Assembly: GCF_015767265.1 (NCBI RefSeq)
Contig: NZ_JADPIB010000006.1
Span: forward strand, 124,001-188,000
Source: Aureivirga marina
Lineage (GTDB): Bacteria; Bacteroidota; Bacteroidia; Flavobacteriales; Flavobacteriaceae
Direction: 5' to 3'
Length of the DNA stretch: 64,000 nucleotides
This document shows, in pieces, positions 1 to 8,926 of the stretch. Each line of letters starts with the position of its first letter. The first letter of the stretch is position 1. The notes beneath the pieces were generated by a model. It did not search any database, was not told where the DNA came from, and was given only the letters and a program-made list of their open reading frames with translations. A program made the position numbers and the translations under genes.

Positions 1-922
1 TTAAATCTTTAGAAATTTGTTGCATATTAATTGATGAATCCAAATACAATTGTTCTTTTTCTATGTAAGCAATTAATTTCTCTTTTATACGAATTGCTTC
101 CTCTTTTGATAAGGTAGAATTTGCATATTTTATTTTCTTTTTAGAAGAAATTTTAGGTGTTTCCTTTAATTCTACAACTTCTTTTTTAGCTTCATTATAG
201 GCACAAAAATAAGAAGATGAATTATTACAATATTCTGTCACAGAAATTTCTTTTACATGGTGAAAAGTATCAGGATTCCAGAATTTCATCGCATGAAATC
301 CCATAGAAACGATAATAATTAAAGAAGAATCTACAATCATAATCCAAGTATCATCAACTTCAATAAAGTTTTTAATTACAAAATAAGTAATTGTAATATA
401 AAAAGGCACATACATCATTAGATATAAAAATATCGCCCAATGAAATTTAGTATAATCAATATTTTTGGTGTAATAATAATCTCTAATTTTCAAAAATAAA
501 AGAGAAGAATAGAACAAAATAATCGCTAAAATTGTCGGAACATAAGTGTAAAAAATCAATTTTGGTTTAATTTCTTCACCAGCAAAAAAGTAAATACAAG
601 TCACAAAAGAAACAAGAACTAAAAATATATAAAGATGTTTCTTAAATCGCTTTGTATTAAATTTTACTTTAAACAAATAGGCATCAATATAAAAATAGAG
701 AAAGATAAATTGTGGCAACACAAAAGAATGAACAATCAAATTTAAAAAAGTCATTCTATCTTCAATATTTTCTTTCATTAAAAGTTTATCAACGAAAGTA
801 ATTGACACTAATACGAAAAATGCGCCTAATAAAAAATTCTCGATATACTTTCTACCTCTAGAAAGCAATAAAAAGCCATTAAATAAAGTGATTCCTAAAC
901 CTGCCCAATATAGCGTTTGCAT
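1..922 (-). CDS. Membrane-anchored AraC-family transcriptional regulator (3' end outside window)
   Basis: The frame opens at an ATG (920-922) and runs off the left edge, giving about 307 visible residues. The N-terminal two thirds is a run of hydrophobic helices (roughly residues 1-215) with Lys/Arg-rich turns, as in the Bacteroidota AraC regulators that carry a multi-helix membrane domain. A charged linker rich in Lys and Ser follows, then the start of an AraC helix-turn-helix (KLIAYIEKEQLYLDSSINMQ). The rest of the DNA-binding domain lies beyond base 1. It starts 6 bases after the stop of the upstream MscS-type channel gene on the same strand, so the two are probably cotranscribed. Membrane location and DNA binding are inferred from the family; the ligand is unknown. 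Confidence 0.8.
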   Translation of the reverse strand, partial: MQTLYWAGLGITLFNGFLLLSRGRKYIENFLLGAFFVLVSITFVDKLLMKENIEDRMTFLNLIVHSFVLPQFIFLYFYIDAYLFKVKFNTKRFKKHLYIFLVLVSFVTCIYFFAGEEIKPKLIFYTYVPTILAIILFYSSLLFLKIRDYYYTKNIDYTKFHWAIFLYLMMYVPFYITITYFVIKNFIEVDDTWIMIVDSSLIIIVSMGFHAMKFWNPDTFHHVKEISVTEYCNNSSSYFCAYNEAKKEVVELKETPKISSKKKIKYANSTLSKEEAIRIKEKLIAYIEKEQLYLDSSINMQQISKDL

Positions 923-928
923 GATTTA

Positions 929-2251
929 TTAGTTAGTTGTTTTTTGTAAAAAATCAGAAAAATCAGCACCAGTTGGACTTTGAAATATTTCTAATTCAAA
1001 CAAAGGAACAGATGCCATAATATGATCAAAAATATCGGACATTATCCCTTCATATGCAACCCAATCCTTATTATTACAAAAAGCATAAACTTCAATCGGA
1101 ATTCCAACTTCCGTTAATGGCAATTGACGAACCATACAAGTCATTTTATGATTAATATTTGGATTTTTCTCTAAATAAAGCTCCAAATATTTTCTAAATA
1201 ACCCAATATTTGTAATTGCTCTTCCATTAATTGCCAAAGAAGTGTCTAATTGACGTTGTTCGTTATAAGTAAGAATTTCTTTCTGTTTTTCCTCGATATA
1301 TTCTGTTATCAAATGTACTCCTTTTAATCTTTCTAACATCTCTTTTGAGCAAAATTTTACAGAAGAAATTTTAATATTAATCGCTCTCTTAATTCTTCGT
1401 CCATCTGACTCTTCCATTCCTCTCCAATTTCGAAAAGAATCAGAAATAAAAGCATATGTTGGAACGGTAGTTATTGTTTTATCAAAATTTTGAATTTTAA
1501 TTGTTGTCAAATTTATTTCCAACACATTTCCATCTGCTCCATATTTTGGTAAAGTTACCCAATCTCCTACTCGAACCATATCGTTCAAACTTAATTGAAT
1601 ACTTCCAACAAAACCTAAAATACTGTCTTTAAACGCTAACATAATAATAGCTGCCATCGCTCCAAGTCCAGTTAAAAGTGCAATTGGGCTTTCATTGATA
1701 GAAATAGAAATAATCAAAATAGTTGCAATAACAACAATAATTGATCTTGCAAGTTGAGATAAACTTGCAATTGGTTTATCTTTAAATTTAGGATTTGATT
1801 CTAAATGTTCTTTAACCGATTTTATAAAATTGATAATAATTTCTGCAATAATTACAACAATAAAAATATCTGTTACAGCAATAATTAATGGTAATAATTT
1901 CGGGTAACTATGAAAAAAAGAAGGTGCAAAAATATCAATTAATATTGCTGGAACAAGGTGTGAAATAGAATTTATTACTCTTTTTGTTAAGAAGATATCA
2001 TCTAACATTGTACTTGTTCGCATTGCCATTTTTGGGAGAATTTTATGTAAAATTCGTTGCGCAATTCTCCAAACAATAAATGCGAAAATCAATAATAAAA
2101 TAATTCCTGAAATCTCACGAATCATCATTGCTGTGTCTTTCGGAACACCGATAAAACTTTGTAAAATTGTATCTACTTTTTCTATAAAACTTGTTTTATC
2201 TAAAATTTCTGTCTTTTTCTGCATAACTTCCACTACTATTTTAAAAAACAT
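929..2251 (-). CDS. Mechanosensitive ion channel, MscS family (YbdG-like)
   Basis: Predicted inner-membrane channel that opens under membrane tension on hypo-osmotic shock. The 440-residue protein has hydrophobic helices near 45-65, 95-115, 118-145 and 165-187. The pore-lining MscS helix is at about 190-222, followed by the beta domain with MVRVGDWV (225-232). A YbdG-type block then contains FDKTITTVPTY and ISDSFRNWRGMEESDGRR (about 256-287), which separates it from short MscS proteins. Length fits YbdG (about 415). The first nine residues are poorly supported, and the Met at residue 10 (MQKKTE, start 2224) is an equally good start. The AraC-type regulator follows 6 bases downstream. Confidence 0.9.
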   Translation of the reverse strand: MFFKIVVEVMQKKTEILDKTSFIEKVDTILQSFIGVPKDTAMMIREISGIILLLIFAFIVWRIAQRILHKILPKMAMRTSTMLDDIFLTKRVINSISHLVPAILIDIFAPSFFHSYPKLLPLIIAVTDIFIVVIIAEIIINFIKSVKEHLESNPKFKDKPIASLSQLARSIIVVIATILIISISINESPIALLTGLGAMAAIIMLAFKDSILGFVGSIQLSLNDMVRVGDWVTLPKYGADGNVLEINLTTIKIQNFDKTITTVPTYAFISDSFRNWRGMEESDGRRIKRAINIKISSVKFCSKEMLERLKGVHLITEYIEEKQKEILTYNEQRQLDTSLAINGRAITNIGLFRKYLELYLEKNPNINHKMTCMVRQLPLTEVGIPIEVYAFCNNKDWVAYEGIMSDIFDHIMASVPLFELEIFQSPTGADFSDFLQKTTN

Positions 2252-2334
2252 TCACAAGAAACACAATATCTGGCGAATTATTGTGTTAATTTAATTATAA
2301 ATTTAAGATATTTGCGAAAATCAAATTTTAAACA

Positions 2335-3402
2335 TTGAAAAAATTAATACTATTTCTTACGTTAATACTATGTCAGTTTGCTTTTTCTCAGACTGCTAGA
2401 AAATATTCGAATGAATTTTTAAATATTGGTGTGGATGCAGCTGCTTTCGGTATGGGAAAAGCTGTAACAGCTTCTTCAAATGATGTAAATTCTGGTTATT
2501 GGAATCCAGCTGGATTAACTGGTGTAAAAGGATATCAAGGTTCTTTAATGCATGCAGAATATTTTGCTGGTATTGCTAAGTACGATTATGCTGCTTTTGC
2601 AATGCCACTTGAAAATAATGCTTTCTTCGGAGTTTCTTTAATCCGTTTTGGAGTTGACGATATTTTAGATACAACAGAATTAATCGATAAAGATGGAAAT
2701 ATTGATTATGAAAGAATAAACTTATTCTCTGCCGCAGATTATGCTTTCAATCTTAGTTTTGCAAAAAAATTAAGTATTGAAAATTTAAGTGTTGGAGCAA
2801 ATGCAAAAATCGTTAGAAGAACTATCGGAGATTTTGCAAATTCTTGGGGATTTGGTTTAGATGTTGCTGCACAATATTCTTACAAAAAATGGCAATTTGG
2901 ATTGATGCTTCGAGATATTACAACTACATTTAATGCTTGGAATATTGATGAAGATGAATTTGAAAAAATTAAAAATGCAATTCCTGGACAAAATCAAGAA
3001 TTACCTGAAACTACAGAATTAACTTTACCAAAAATGCAAATTGGTATAGCAAGAAGTTTTGAATTAAATCAAGATTTTGATTTACTAACAGAACTTGATT
3101 TAAATGTACGTTTTGCAGAAACAAATGATATTATTTCCTCGTCTTTTGCAAGTATTGAGCCTGCTTTTGGTTTTCAGGCTTCCTATAAACAAATGGTTTT
3201 TCTACGTGGAGGTGTAAACAATATTCAAAATACTTTAGAACCTGATAATACAGAAAGTGTAAGCGTTCAGCCTAATTTTGGTGTAGGATTTCGTTATAAA
3301 GGAATCTTTATCGATTATGCTTTAAGTAATATCGGAAGTGTCGGAAATGCATTATATTCTAATGTATTTTCATTAAAATTTGACTTATCTTATTTCAAAT
3401 AA
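2335..3402 (+). CDS. PorV/PorQ family outer-membrane protein
   Basis: Predicted outer-membrane beta-barrel of the PorV/PorQ family, whose known members take part in type IX secretion. It has a signal peptide ending ...CQFAFSQ (about residue 19). The family signature follows: FLNIGVDAAAFGMGKAVTA, then SGYWNPAGL (about 30-60), with alternating barrel strands to a C-terminal aromatic (SYFK). The start is TTG at 2335: an in-frame TAA lies two codons upstream and the signal peptide begins exactly there, so no ATG start is available. It is monocistronic and ends in a bidirectional terminator. Whether it is true PorQ/PorV or a paralogue is not decided. The window encodes four T9SS cargo proteins, which fits a T9SS-positive host. 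Confidence 0.82.
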   Translation: MKKLILFLTLILCQFAFSQTARKYSNEFLNIGVDAAAFGMGKAVTASSNDVNSGYWNPAGLTGVKGYQGSLMHAEYFAGIAKYDYAAFAMPLENNAFFGVSLIRFGVDDILDTTELIDKDGNIDYERINLFSAADYAFNLSFAKKLSIENLSVGANAKIVRRTIGDFANSWGFGLDVAAQYSYKKWQFGLMLRDITTTFNAWNIDEDEFEKIKNAIPGQNQELPETTELTLPKMQIGIARSFELNQDFDLLTELDLNVRFAETNDIISSSFASIEPAFGFQASYKQMVFLRGGVNNIQNTLEPDNTESVSVQPNFGVGFRYKGIFIDYALSNIGSVGNALYSNVFSLKFDLSYFK

Positions 3403-3407
3403 AAATA

Positions 3408-3436
3408 AAAGGGAATCATTTTAGATTCCCTTTTTT
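3408..3436. terminator. Bidirectional intrinsic terminator
   Basis: A ten-base perfect stem (3408-3417 pairs with 3424-3433; core GGGAATC/GATTCCC) has a six-base loop, with T-runs on the + side and A-runs on the other. It sits between the convergent PorV-like and RNA ligase genes. Confidence 0.85.
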
Positions 3437-3439
3437 CTT

Positions 3440-4471
3440 TTAAATTGTTTCTTCAAAAATAGTTGTAAAATATGCTTCTACTAATTTAGATGCTCGCTCA
3501 TTAATTATTTTACTAACTATTTTACGGTTCTGTTTTTCTAAAGATTTATACAATTCGTTTTCTTTTTCAAAATCTTGTAAAATATCTTTATTATACATTC
3601 CTAAAATCTTTCCAAATTCTTTTCTTGATTTTATTTCACCTATTTTACTTATGACATTATTTAAACGGTTTTCTGAAATATAAGTAATAGCTTTTTCACA
3701 TAAATTCTTTAACTCTTCAGAAATTTCTTTATCAATTCCACTAATTGTTTTATGTAAAAGTTCTCTATCAATAAATCCATTATTTTCAGACCAAGCTTCA
3801 TTTTTATTCTTAATTAAAACTCTAGATCCTCCAGGAAAAAATGTTGCTTTTTCTGGTCGAATAATTACTCCTTCACAAATATTTCCTTCAATTTCTGGTA
3901 AATTATAAAATGTTGGAATTGTGGTTTTAAATGTATTTTCAAATGTAAGACAAGCTTCTAAAGTTCCTTTAAACAATGTTTTTGCAAAAATAAAATCAAA
4001 ATTTTCAAATAATTCATTCGCTTCTTCTACCTCTAAATAATTCACATTATCTAATAAAATATCAAAAGCAAAAAAATCATTTTCTTTATGATAATAAATT
4101 CCTTTTTGAACTAATTTTGCAGTATTATCTCTCGGAACATCTTTATGAGGATAACCTCCACCAAATAATTCTCCAAAAACTGTCAATGTTTGAATTTGCT
4201 TAGTTTCTGCTAAAAATTCAAATAAAGCAATCACTTTTTCCTTATACTTTTCTAATATAAAATAAGAATTATAAAAATTTTCTTCTTTTTCTATAAAATC
4301 TGTTCTCTTAGCAATTTTTATTTCTTTTCCATCTGTAATAAAACTGAAATTCGCACCATGCACTTTTTCTTGTACCACATAATTCATCGAATCAAATCCA
4401 TTTTCATAAATAGATTCTATAAATTTTTCTTGGTACGAATTTTCAATTGAATTAAATTTTTTAAACTTCAT
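3440..4471 (-). CDS. RNA ligase, T4 Rnl2-like family
   Basis: Predicted ATP-dependent RNA ligase of the covalent nucleotidyltransferase superfamily; Rnl2-type enzymes seal nicks in double-stranded RNA. All motifs are in order. Motif I is EKVHGAN, with the AMP-accepting lysine K36 (T4 Rnl2 K35) and its H38/N41 companions. Motif III is FGELFGG (E101), motif IIIa is FAFDIL (about 135-139), motif IV is EGVIIRP (E200), and motif V is LIKNKN (K221, K223). At 343 residues it matches Rnl2 (334), with a helical C-terminal domain. Its ATG lies inside the last codons of the upstream serine-hydrolase gene (11-base overlap), indicating translational coupling. The cellular substrate is unknown; RNA repair is an inference. 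Confidence 0.88.
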   Translation of the reverse strand: MKFKKFNSIENSYQEKFIESIYENGFDSMNYVVQEKVHGANFSFITDGKEIKIAKRTDFIEKEENFYNSYFILEKYKEKVIALFEFLAETKQIQTLTVFGELFGGGYPHKDVPRDNTAKLVQKGIYYHKENDFFAFDILLDNVNYLEVEEANELFENFDFIFAKTLFKGTLEACLTFENTFKTTIPTFYNLPEIEGNICEGVIIRPEKATFFPGGSRVLIKNKNEAWSENNGFIDRELLHKTISGIDKEISEELKNLCEKAITYISENRLNNVISKIGEIKSRKEFGKILGMYNKDILQDFEKENELYKSLEKQNRKIVSKIINERASKLVEAYFTTIFEETI

Positions 4472-5903
4472 TTTCTTTTTCTTTCTTATTATAAATTTGT
4501 TTCATTTCTGTTTTTGGTCGTGTCAGAATAAATTGATTTATATTTCCTTTTTCATCTGAAATAAATTCAATAAAAACTTCAGGAGAAAATTCTTCTAGCA
4601 TAAACAACTTTTCAGTAATTGGAATTAATTCAATTTTAAAAGATGGATTTACCACATAAAACAATGTTTCATCTTTTATTTCAAACGTTTTTTCTTTTCC
4701 TTCTTCATTTTTATACTCTCCTAAATAATTCTGATACACTTTTACTAAAGAATCTCGTGAAATTTTTGGAGCAATTCCATAAGTTAAATTACTTGCTTTT
4801 TTAATCGGAATTTCATTTTTATCTGTAGAGTTATTTTGTAAGAAAATAAACGTTTTATCATTATCTATATGACGTTCAATATAAGTCATATAACCAGCCC
4901 ATCCTCCACTATGAGAAACTATTTTCCCATAAACTTTACTGCTATCAATTTTCCAACCATATCCATAGTTCGTTTCTTTTTCTTCTGATGTTTTATATGA
5001 GCTAAATATTTTCTTTTTATCTTTTTCATTTATTAATTTATCTGAATACAAAGCACGATCCCATTTCAATAAATCATACACATTTGAATTTACCATTCCA
5101 TCTCCGACTATTCCATCTAAAAAAGTGAAAAATTCCATTCCTTTTACAGAATCTGGTAAAACTTTTCTTTGTAAACTATCAGAATAAATATATCCTTCTG
5201 CATATTTTTCAAGTTTTTTTGGTTGGAATCTTCTTCTATATACAAAAGTATTTTTCATTTCTAAAGGATCAAAAATTTTCTCTTTTAAATAAGTTTCAAA
5301 AGATTTTCCGCTTGCTCTTTCAATGATTGTTCCTAAAAATAAATATCCAGTATTACTATAACTAAACTGTGATTTTGGTTCAAAAAGCAATTCAGGTTTC
5401 ACTTTTTCAAACAATTTTACGATATCTTCATTTGTAGCAATTTTACTTGTATCCCAATGTTCAGAAGCCAAATTCATATAATCCGGAAAACCACCAGTGT
5501 GAATTAATAAATCATGAATAGTAATTCCTTTGTAATTTTTCAATTCTGGAATAAACTTAGAAACAGAATCCTCTAATTGTAATTTTCCCTCTTTCCACAA
5601 TTGAAAAATTCCCATGGCTGTGAATTGTTTTGATACAGAAGCTAATTCAAAAGCATAGTCATTTTGAATTGAATCTTTTGTTTTTTCATTTGCTAAACCA
5701 TAGCTTTTTTCAAAAATAATGTTTCCTTTTTCAGCAATTAAAACAGTTCCATTAAATCGTTCATTTTTATATAATTTGGAAAATAAAGAATCTAATTGTT
5801 GTTTTCTAGTATCTATTTTCTCTATTTTTTCAGATTTCACTTCATTATCTCTACATGAAATGATAGAAAAAATAGCAACGATTAATAGCAATACTTTTTT
5901 CAT
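4461..5903 (-). CDS. Serine hydrolase lipoprotein, class C beta-lactamase/penicillin-binding fold
   Basis: A lipoprotein signal with lipobox Cys17 (IISC) predicts export and lipid anchoring. The beta-lactamase fold follows. S89-V-S-K92 (ELASVSKQFTA) holds the nucleophile and lysine, Y182-S-N184 (FSYSNTGYL) is the second motif, and SHSGGWAGY is the HxG-type third motif. The family (Pfam Beta-lactamase, including EstB-like esterases and peptidases) has many substrates, so antibiotic hydrolysis should not be assumed. The roughly 100 C-terminal residues form a small beta-rich domain common in Bacteroidota members. It is coupled by an 11-base overlap to the downstream RNA ligase gene. Confidence 0.9.
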   Translation of the reverse strand: MKKVLLLIVAIFSIISCRDNEVKSEKIEKIDTRKQQLDSLFSKLYKNERFNGTVLIAEKGNIIFEKSYGLANEKTKDSIQNDYAFELASVSKQFTAMGIFQLWKEGKLQLEDSVSKFIPELKNYKGITIHDLLIHTGGFPDYMNLASEHWDTSKIATNEDIVKLFEKVKPELLFEPKSQFSYSNTGYLFLGTIIERASGKSFETYLKEKIFDPLEMKNTFVYRRRFQPKKLEKYAEGYIYSDSLQRKVLPDSVKGMEFFTFLDGIVGDGMVNSNVYDLLKWDRALYSDKLINEKDKKKIFSSYKTSEEKETNYGYGWKIDSSKVYGKIVSHSGGWAGYMTYIERHIDNDKTFIFLQNNSTDKNEIPIKKASNLTYGIAPKISRDSLVKVYQNYLGEYKNEEGKEKTFEIKDETLFYVVNPSFKIELIPITEKLFMLEEFSPEVFIEFISDEKGNINQFILTRPKTEMKQIYNKKEKENEV

Positions 5904-5982
5904 AAATATTTTTGTGTTAGAATTAATTCAAATTTTAACACAAAAATATAATTTTAACAATTAGATTCTCGATTTTCTAAAA

Positions 5983-7116
5983 TTATTCTTCTATTGGAAA
6001 AGGATAATCATCTAAAATTCCCCCATTTTTATCTGTAGAAAGTAACCAAACGTCTTTAAATTTACCAGTAAAAATAAATCCTTGGTTAGAAGGTTTCTCT
6101 GAAATTGTTGAAAATTCTGTTGGGTAAATTGGATCCAATGGATATAATTTTTCTTCTTTTTGTGTTCCATTTTTATCAATTTTCAGAAACCAAGCAGCTT
6201 CATTCTTTTGACCAACAATACCAATTTCACCATTTCCTACTAATTTCCCACTTTGAAATGTATTTCCTTGATATGTTTTTTCCATTAAAACTTCACCAGA
6301 ACTGTTCATTTTTAAAACTTGAGGAAATTTTGAAATTAAATAAAAGTTTTCCAAGTTAGAATCGGGTAAAATATCTACAAAAATCGAATTTCCTTCATAA
6401 ATTTCAGTGAACATAGGCTCTTGAGCTATATTTAAACTTGTAACAATTCCTTCTTCTAAATTCTCACTTCCAACTAAAATAAATTGATTTGGATTTTTTT
6501 GTAAAATGTTTAGAAAAGAAATCGATTTTCCTTCTTTTTCATATTCCAATTCTTTTAAAACATTTCCTTTTCCATCCACATGAATAAAAAGTCCTTTTTT
6601 TCCAGCATTACTTCCTAAAATAAAAACACCATCATCATTATCTGGAACAATCTTTTCAAATCGATACATTCCATTAAATTCTCTTTGCCAAACTTCATTT
6701 CCATTTGGTGCAATTTTAATTAATAAAGCAGGTGAAAAATGATGGGAATCTATAATTTCATAATAATGTCCTTGCGATTCTGTAATTCCTTTTCCTACAT
6801 AACCTAACTCACTAGAATTCACAAAAGATTTGTACCAAACTACATTTGCATTTTTATCTAATTTTAAAACGTAATCTGCTACAGGATGTCCTATTTCATT
6901 TGGAACTAAATTATACGCTTCTCCAGAAGTCAACAAATGTTCATCTTCTGTAATAATTGAAAAACCAGTTCTTTGATTTAAAGATCGACTCCAGTTTTCC
7001 CAAGTATTTCTTGATTTTCTTGTGTTAAAATCGTCTGTCGTTTTTGTTTCGTGTATTTCATCTTTGTTGCATGAAATAAAAAATATTAAAACTAAACTAG
7101 TTATAATTGCTTTCAT
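5983..7116 (-). CDS. Lipoprotein with predicted beta-propeller-like repeats, function unknown
   Basis: The reading frame is open to 7152, but the Met at 7114-7116 begins a clear lipoprotein signal (MKAIITSLVLIFFISC), so that start is chosen (377 residues). The rest is a series of short repeats of the form 'K(L/I)D.NGN..W.K.F', for example LDKNANVVWYKSF, IAPNGNEVWQREF and MNSSGEVLMEKTY, each followed by a hydrophobic strand such as GVFILG. This pattern is typical of secreted Bacteroidota beta-propeller-like proteins. No catalytic motif is visible. It is likely a surface- or periplasm-facing lipoprotein, and no specific role can be assigned. Confidence 0.65.
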   Translation of the reverse strand: MKAIITSLVLIFFISCNKDEIHETKTTDDFNTRKSRNTWENWSRSLNQRTGFSIITEDEHLLTSGEAYNLVPNEIGHPVADYVLKLDKNANVVWYKSFVNSSELGYVGKGITESQGHYYEIIDSHHFSPALLIKIAPNGNEVWQREFNGMYRFEKIVPDNDDGVFILGSNAGKKGLFIHVDGKGNVLKELEYEKEGKSISFLNILQKNPNQFILVGSENLEEGIVTSLNIAQEPMFTEIYEGNSIFVDILPDSNLENFYLISKFPQVLKMNSSGEVLMEKTYQGNTFQSGKLVGNGEIGIVGQKNEAAWFLKIDKNGTQKEEKLYPLDPIYPTEFSTISEKPSNQGFIFTGKFKDVWLLSTDKNGGILDDYPFPIEE

Positions 7117-7195
7117 ACTCTCAACATTTTGGTATTTTTCAAAAACAACCAAACAAGAAACAAACCATCAACACTTTTTGAAATGCTAATTTTTC

Positions 7196-7232
7196 TATAA
7201 AAAAACGGAAAAGATGATTTTCCTTTCCGTTT
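7196..7232 (-). terminator. Intrinsic terminator after trmH
   Basis: Ten-base stem (7201-7210 with 7223-7232; AAAACGGAAA/TTTCCGTTTT) followed, on the minus strand, by a T-run. It begins at the trmH stop codon. Confidence 0.75.
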
Positions 7233-7906
7233 TATTTATCGTTATAATAATGTTCTTTGATTTGTTTGATACTTTTAATGGACTTTTCCATCCATTCTAG
7301 TTTCTTTTCTAATCTTTCATTTTCTGAAAGTTTCCAATCCAAATCTTCCGAAGCTCGCATTCTTCCTGTAACATCATTTAAAATTACTGCTGCAGCAACA
7401 GAAATATTAAAACTTTCTGTAAATCCATACATAGGAATTTTTAAAAATCCATCTGCTTCTTGCATCATTCTTTCCGAAACTCCTTCTTTTTCAACTCCAA
7501 AAACAAAAGCAGATTTTTTAGTAATATCAAAATCAGGTAAAAAACACGAATCATTATGCGGTGTTGTTGCAATAATTTGATATCCTTTTTCTTTTAATGA
7601 TTTAATACAATTTCCTGTATTATCATCATCAAAAGAATTGTATTGATGAAAATCTAACCATTTTTGCGCACCTTTCGCAACGTGTCTTGAAACTTGGCTA
7701 TTGTATTTTTTTTCAATAATATGAACATCTTGTACTCCAAAAATATCGCAGCTACGGACTACAGCACTTGTATTATGTTTTTGATATAAATCTTCTAAAA
7801 CAACTGTAAAATGACGTGTTCGTTCTTCTAAAACTTTATCAAATAAAGCTTGTCTTTCTGGAGTTACAAATTGTTCTAAATATTTTAAATATTCTAAATC
7901 TACCAT
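7232..7906 (-). CDS. trmH: tRNA (guanosine-2'-O)-methyltransferase, TrmH type
   Basis: Predicted SPOUT-class enzyme that methylates the 2'-O of G18 in the tRNA D-loop using S-adenosylmethionine. The 224 residues match TrmH (E. coli 229). The N-terminal substrate motif is HNTSAVVRSCDIFGV (N45, R51). Motif 2 is FVFGVEKEGVSE, and motif 3 is IPMYGFTESFNISVAAAVIL, which forms the SPOUT knot that binds cofactor. A basic C-terminal helix follows. It starts 4 bases after the stop of the conserved hypothetical gene at 7911-8384, forming a two-gene unit that ends in its own terminator. Related SpoU methyltransferases have other targets, but overall length and motifs favour TrmH. Confidence 0.88.
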   Translation of the reverse strand: MVDLEYLKYLEQFVTPERQALFDKVLEERTRHFTVVLEDLYQKHNTSAVVRSCDIFGVQDVHIIEKKYNSQVSRHVAKGAQKWLDFHQYNSFDDDNTGNCIKSLKEKGYQIIATTPHNDSCFLPDFDITKKSAFVFGVEKEGVSERMMQEADGFLKIPMYGFTESFNISVAAAVILNDVTGRMRASEDLDWKLSENERLEKKLEWMEKSIKSIKQIKEHYYNDK

Positions 7907-7910
7907 CTGT

Positions 7911-8384
7911 TTATTTATCTGAAATTAAAGAACTAAACTTATCAAAATATGTTCCTTTTGTAATTGTACAACCTTGTTCTACCATAAAAAAAATCTCTTC
8001 ATTTCTTTCTTTGTGGTATTTTTTTGTTGCTTTAAAATATTCTATAGAAGCATCATTTGAATTTTCTAACAACCAATTAAATCCTTCTTTTGAAGTTAAG
8101 TCAATAGTATCTGAAACTTTAATCAAAATTCGATGCATTTGTAATTCTTCACATTTGAATAAATTAATACTATGCTTCGAATGATGCTCTAAATATTTTG
8201 TTTCTTTCAACACTTTTTCCCAAACTAAATCACTGAAAATATTCATTTCATCTTCAGCAACTTCTGGTTTTTCCTCCTTTATTTTATTCCACTCATTAAC
8301 ATCAATTTGTTGTGCAGCTAAAAAACGAGAAAATTCTTCATGCAGTGATTCGAATTGCTCTTTTGTAAGTTGTCTATATTTCAT
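7911..8384 (-). CDS. Conserved flavobacterial protein, DUF6495-like
   Basis: A soluble 157-residue protein with no signal peptide or membrane helix. The N-terminus (MKYRQLTKEQFESLHEEFSR) and the segment KPEVAEDEMNIFSDLVWEKVL resemble a protein conserved across Flavobacteriia that I associate with DUF6495. That label is from memory and has not been checked. Charged helices alternate with an EEIFFMVEQGCTITKG segment near the C-terminus. It sits directly upstream of trmH (4-base gap) and downstream of the ribosomal operon, from which a terminator separates it. A translation-related role is only suggested by position. Confidence 0.6.
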   Translation of the reverse strand: MKYRQLTKEQFESLHEEFSRFLAAQQIDVNEWNKIKEEKPEVAEDEMNIFSDLVWEKVLKETKYLEHHSKHSINLFKCEELQMHRILIKVSDTIDLTSKEGFNWLLENSNDASIEYFKATKKYHKERNEEIFFMVEQGCTITKGTYFDKFSSLISDK

Positions 8385-8410
8385 TTCTATAAAAATTTAG
8401 TTATGAAATA

Positions 8411-8447
8411 AAAAAGCCTACTCAGGTTAAAGAGTAGGCTTTTTTTA
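8411..8447 (-). terminator. Intrinsic terminator of the rpsF-rpsR-rplI operon
   Basis: Stem AGCCTACT/AGTAGGCT (8415-8422 with 8433-8440), extended by flanking A and T runs, with a ten-base loop. It lies just downstream of rplI on the minus strand; the A-run at 8411-8414 gives the U-tract. Confidence 0.85.
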
Positions 8448-8463
8448 TATAATGTGAGAAAAA

Positions 8464-8910
8464 TTATTCAGCGATAATTTCGAAAGAAAAATCAACGATA
8501 ACTTCTCTGTGTAATCTGATTGCAGCAGAATATTTACCTAATCTCTTGATAGTGTTACCAGGGATCTTGATAAATTTCTTCTCAACCTCATGTCCAGCTT
8601 TAGCGATAGCTTCTGCAACATCTGCATTGTTAACAGATCCAAATAATTTAGTTCCGTCTCCAGTCTTAGAAGTAATTTTAATTTCTAATCCTTTTAAAGC
8701 TTCAGCTAATTTTGTAGCATCCTCTACTAATTTAGCTTCTCTAAAAGCTCTCTGCTTTAAGTTTTCAGCTAATACTTTTTTAGCAGATGGAGTAGCTAAA
8801 GTAGCCATTCCTTGAGGAATTAAATAGTTACGTCCATAACCATTTTTCACAGTTACTATGTCGTCTTTAAATCCTAGATTCTCAACGTCTTGTCTTAATA
8901 TAAGTTCCAT
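8464..8910 (-). CDS. rplI: 50S ribosomal protein L9
   Basis: L9 binds 23S rRNA at the base of the L1 stalk through its N-terminal domain and helps maintain reading frame. The 148 residues are standard. The N-terminal signature MELILRQDVENLGFKDDIV..KNGYGRNYLIPQG is followed by the long connecting helix (about 45-75) and the C-terminal domain ending in VDFSFEIIAE. It is the third gene of the rpsF-rpsR-rplI operon, 16 bases after rpsR. Confidence 0.97.
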   Translation of the reverse strand: MELILRQDVENLGFKDDIVTVKNGYGRNYLIPQGMATLATPSAKKVLAENLKQRAFREAKLVEDATKLAEALKGLEIKITSKTGDGTKLFGSVNNADVAEAIAKAGHEVEKKFIKIPGNTIKRLGKYSAAIRLHREVIVDFSFEIIAE

Positions 8911-8926
8911 AATTTACTGTAAATTT

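Noticed and set aside
4461-5903. Antibiotic-resistance beta-lactamase
   Set aside because: The beta-lactamase fold is shared by many esterases and peptidases; the lipoprotein context and tail domain argue against calling resistance.
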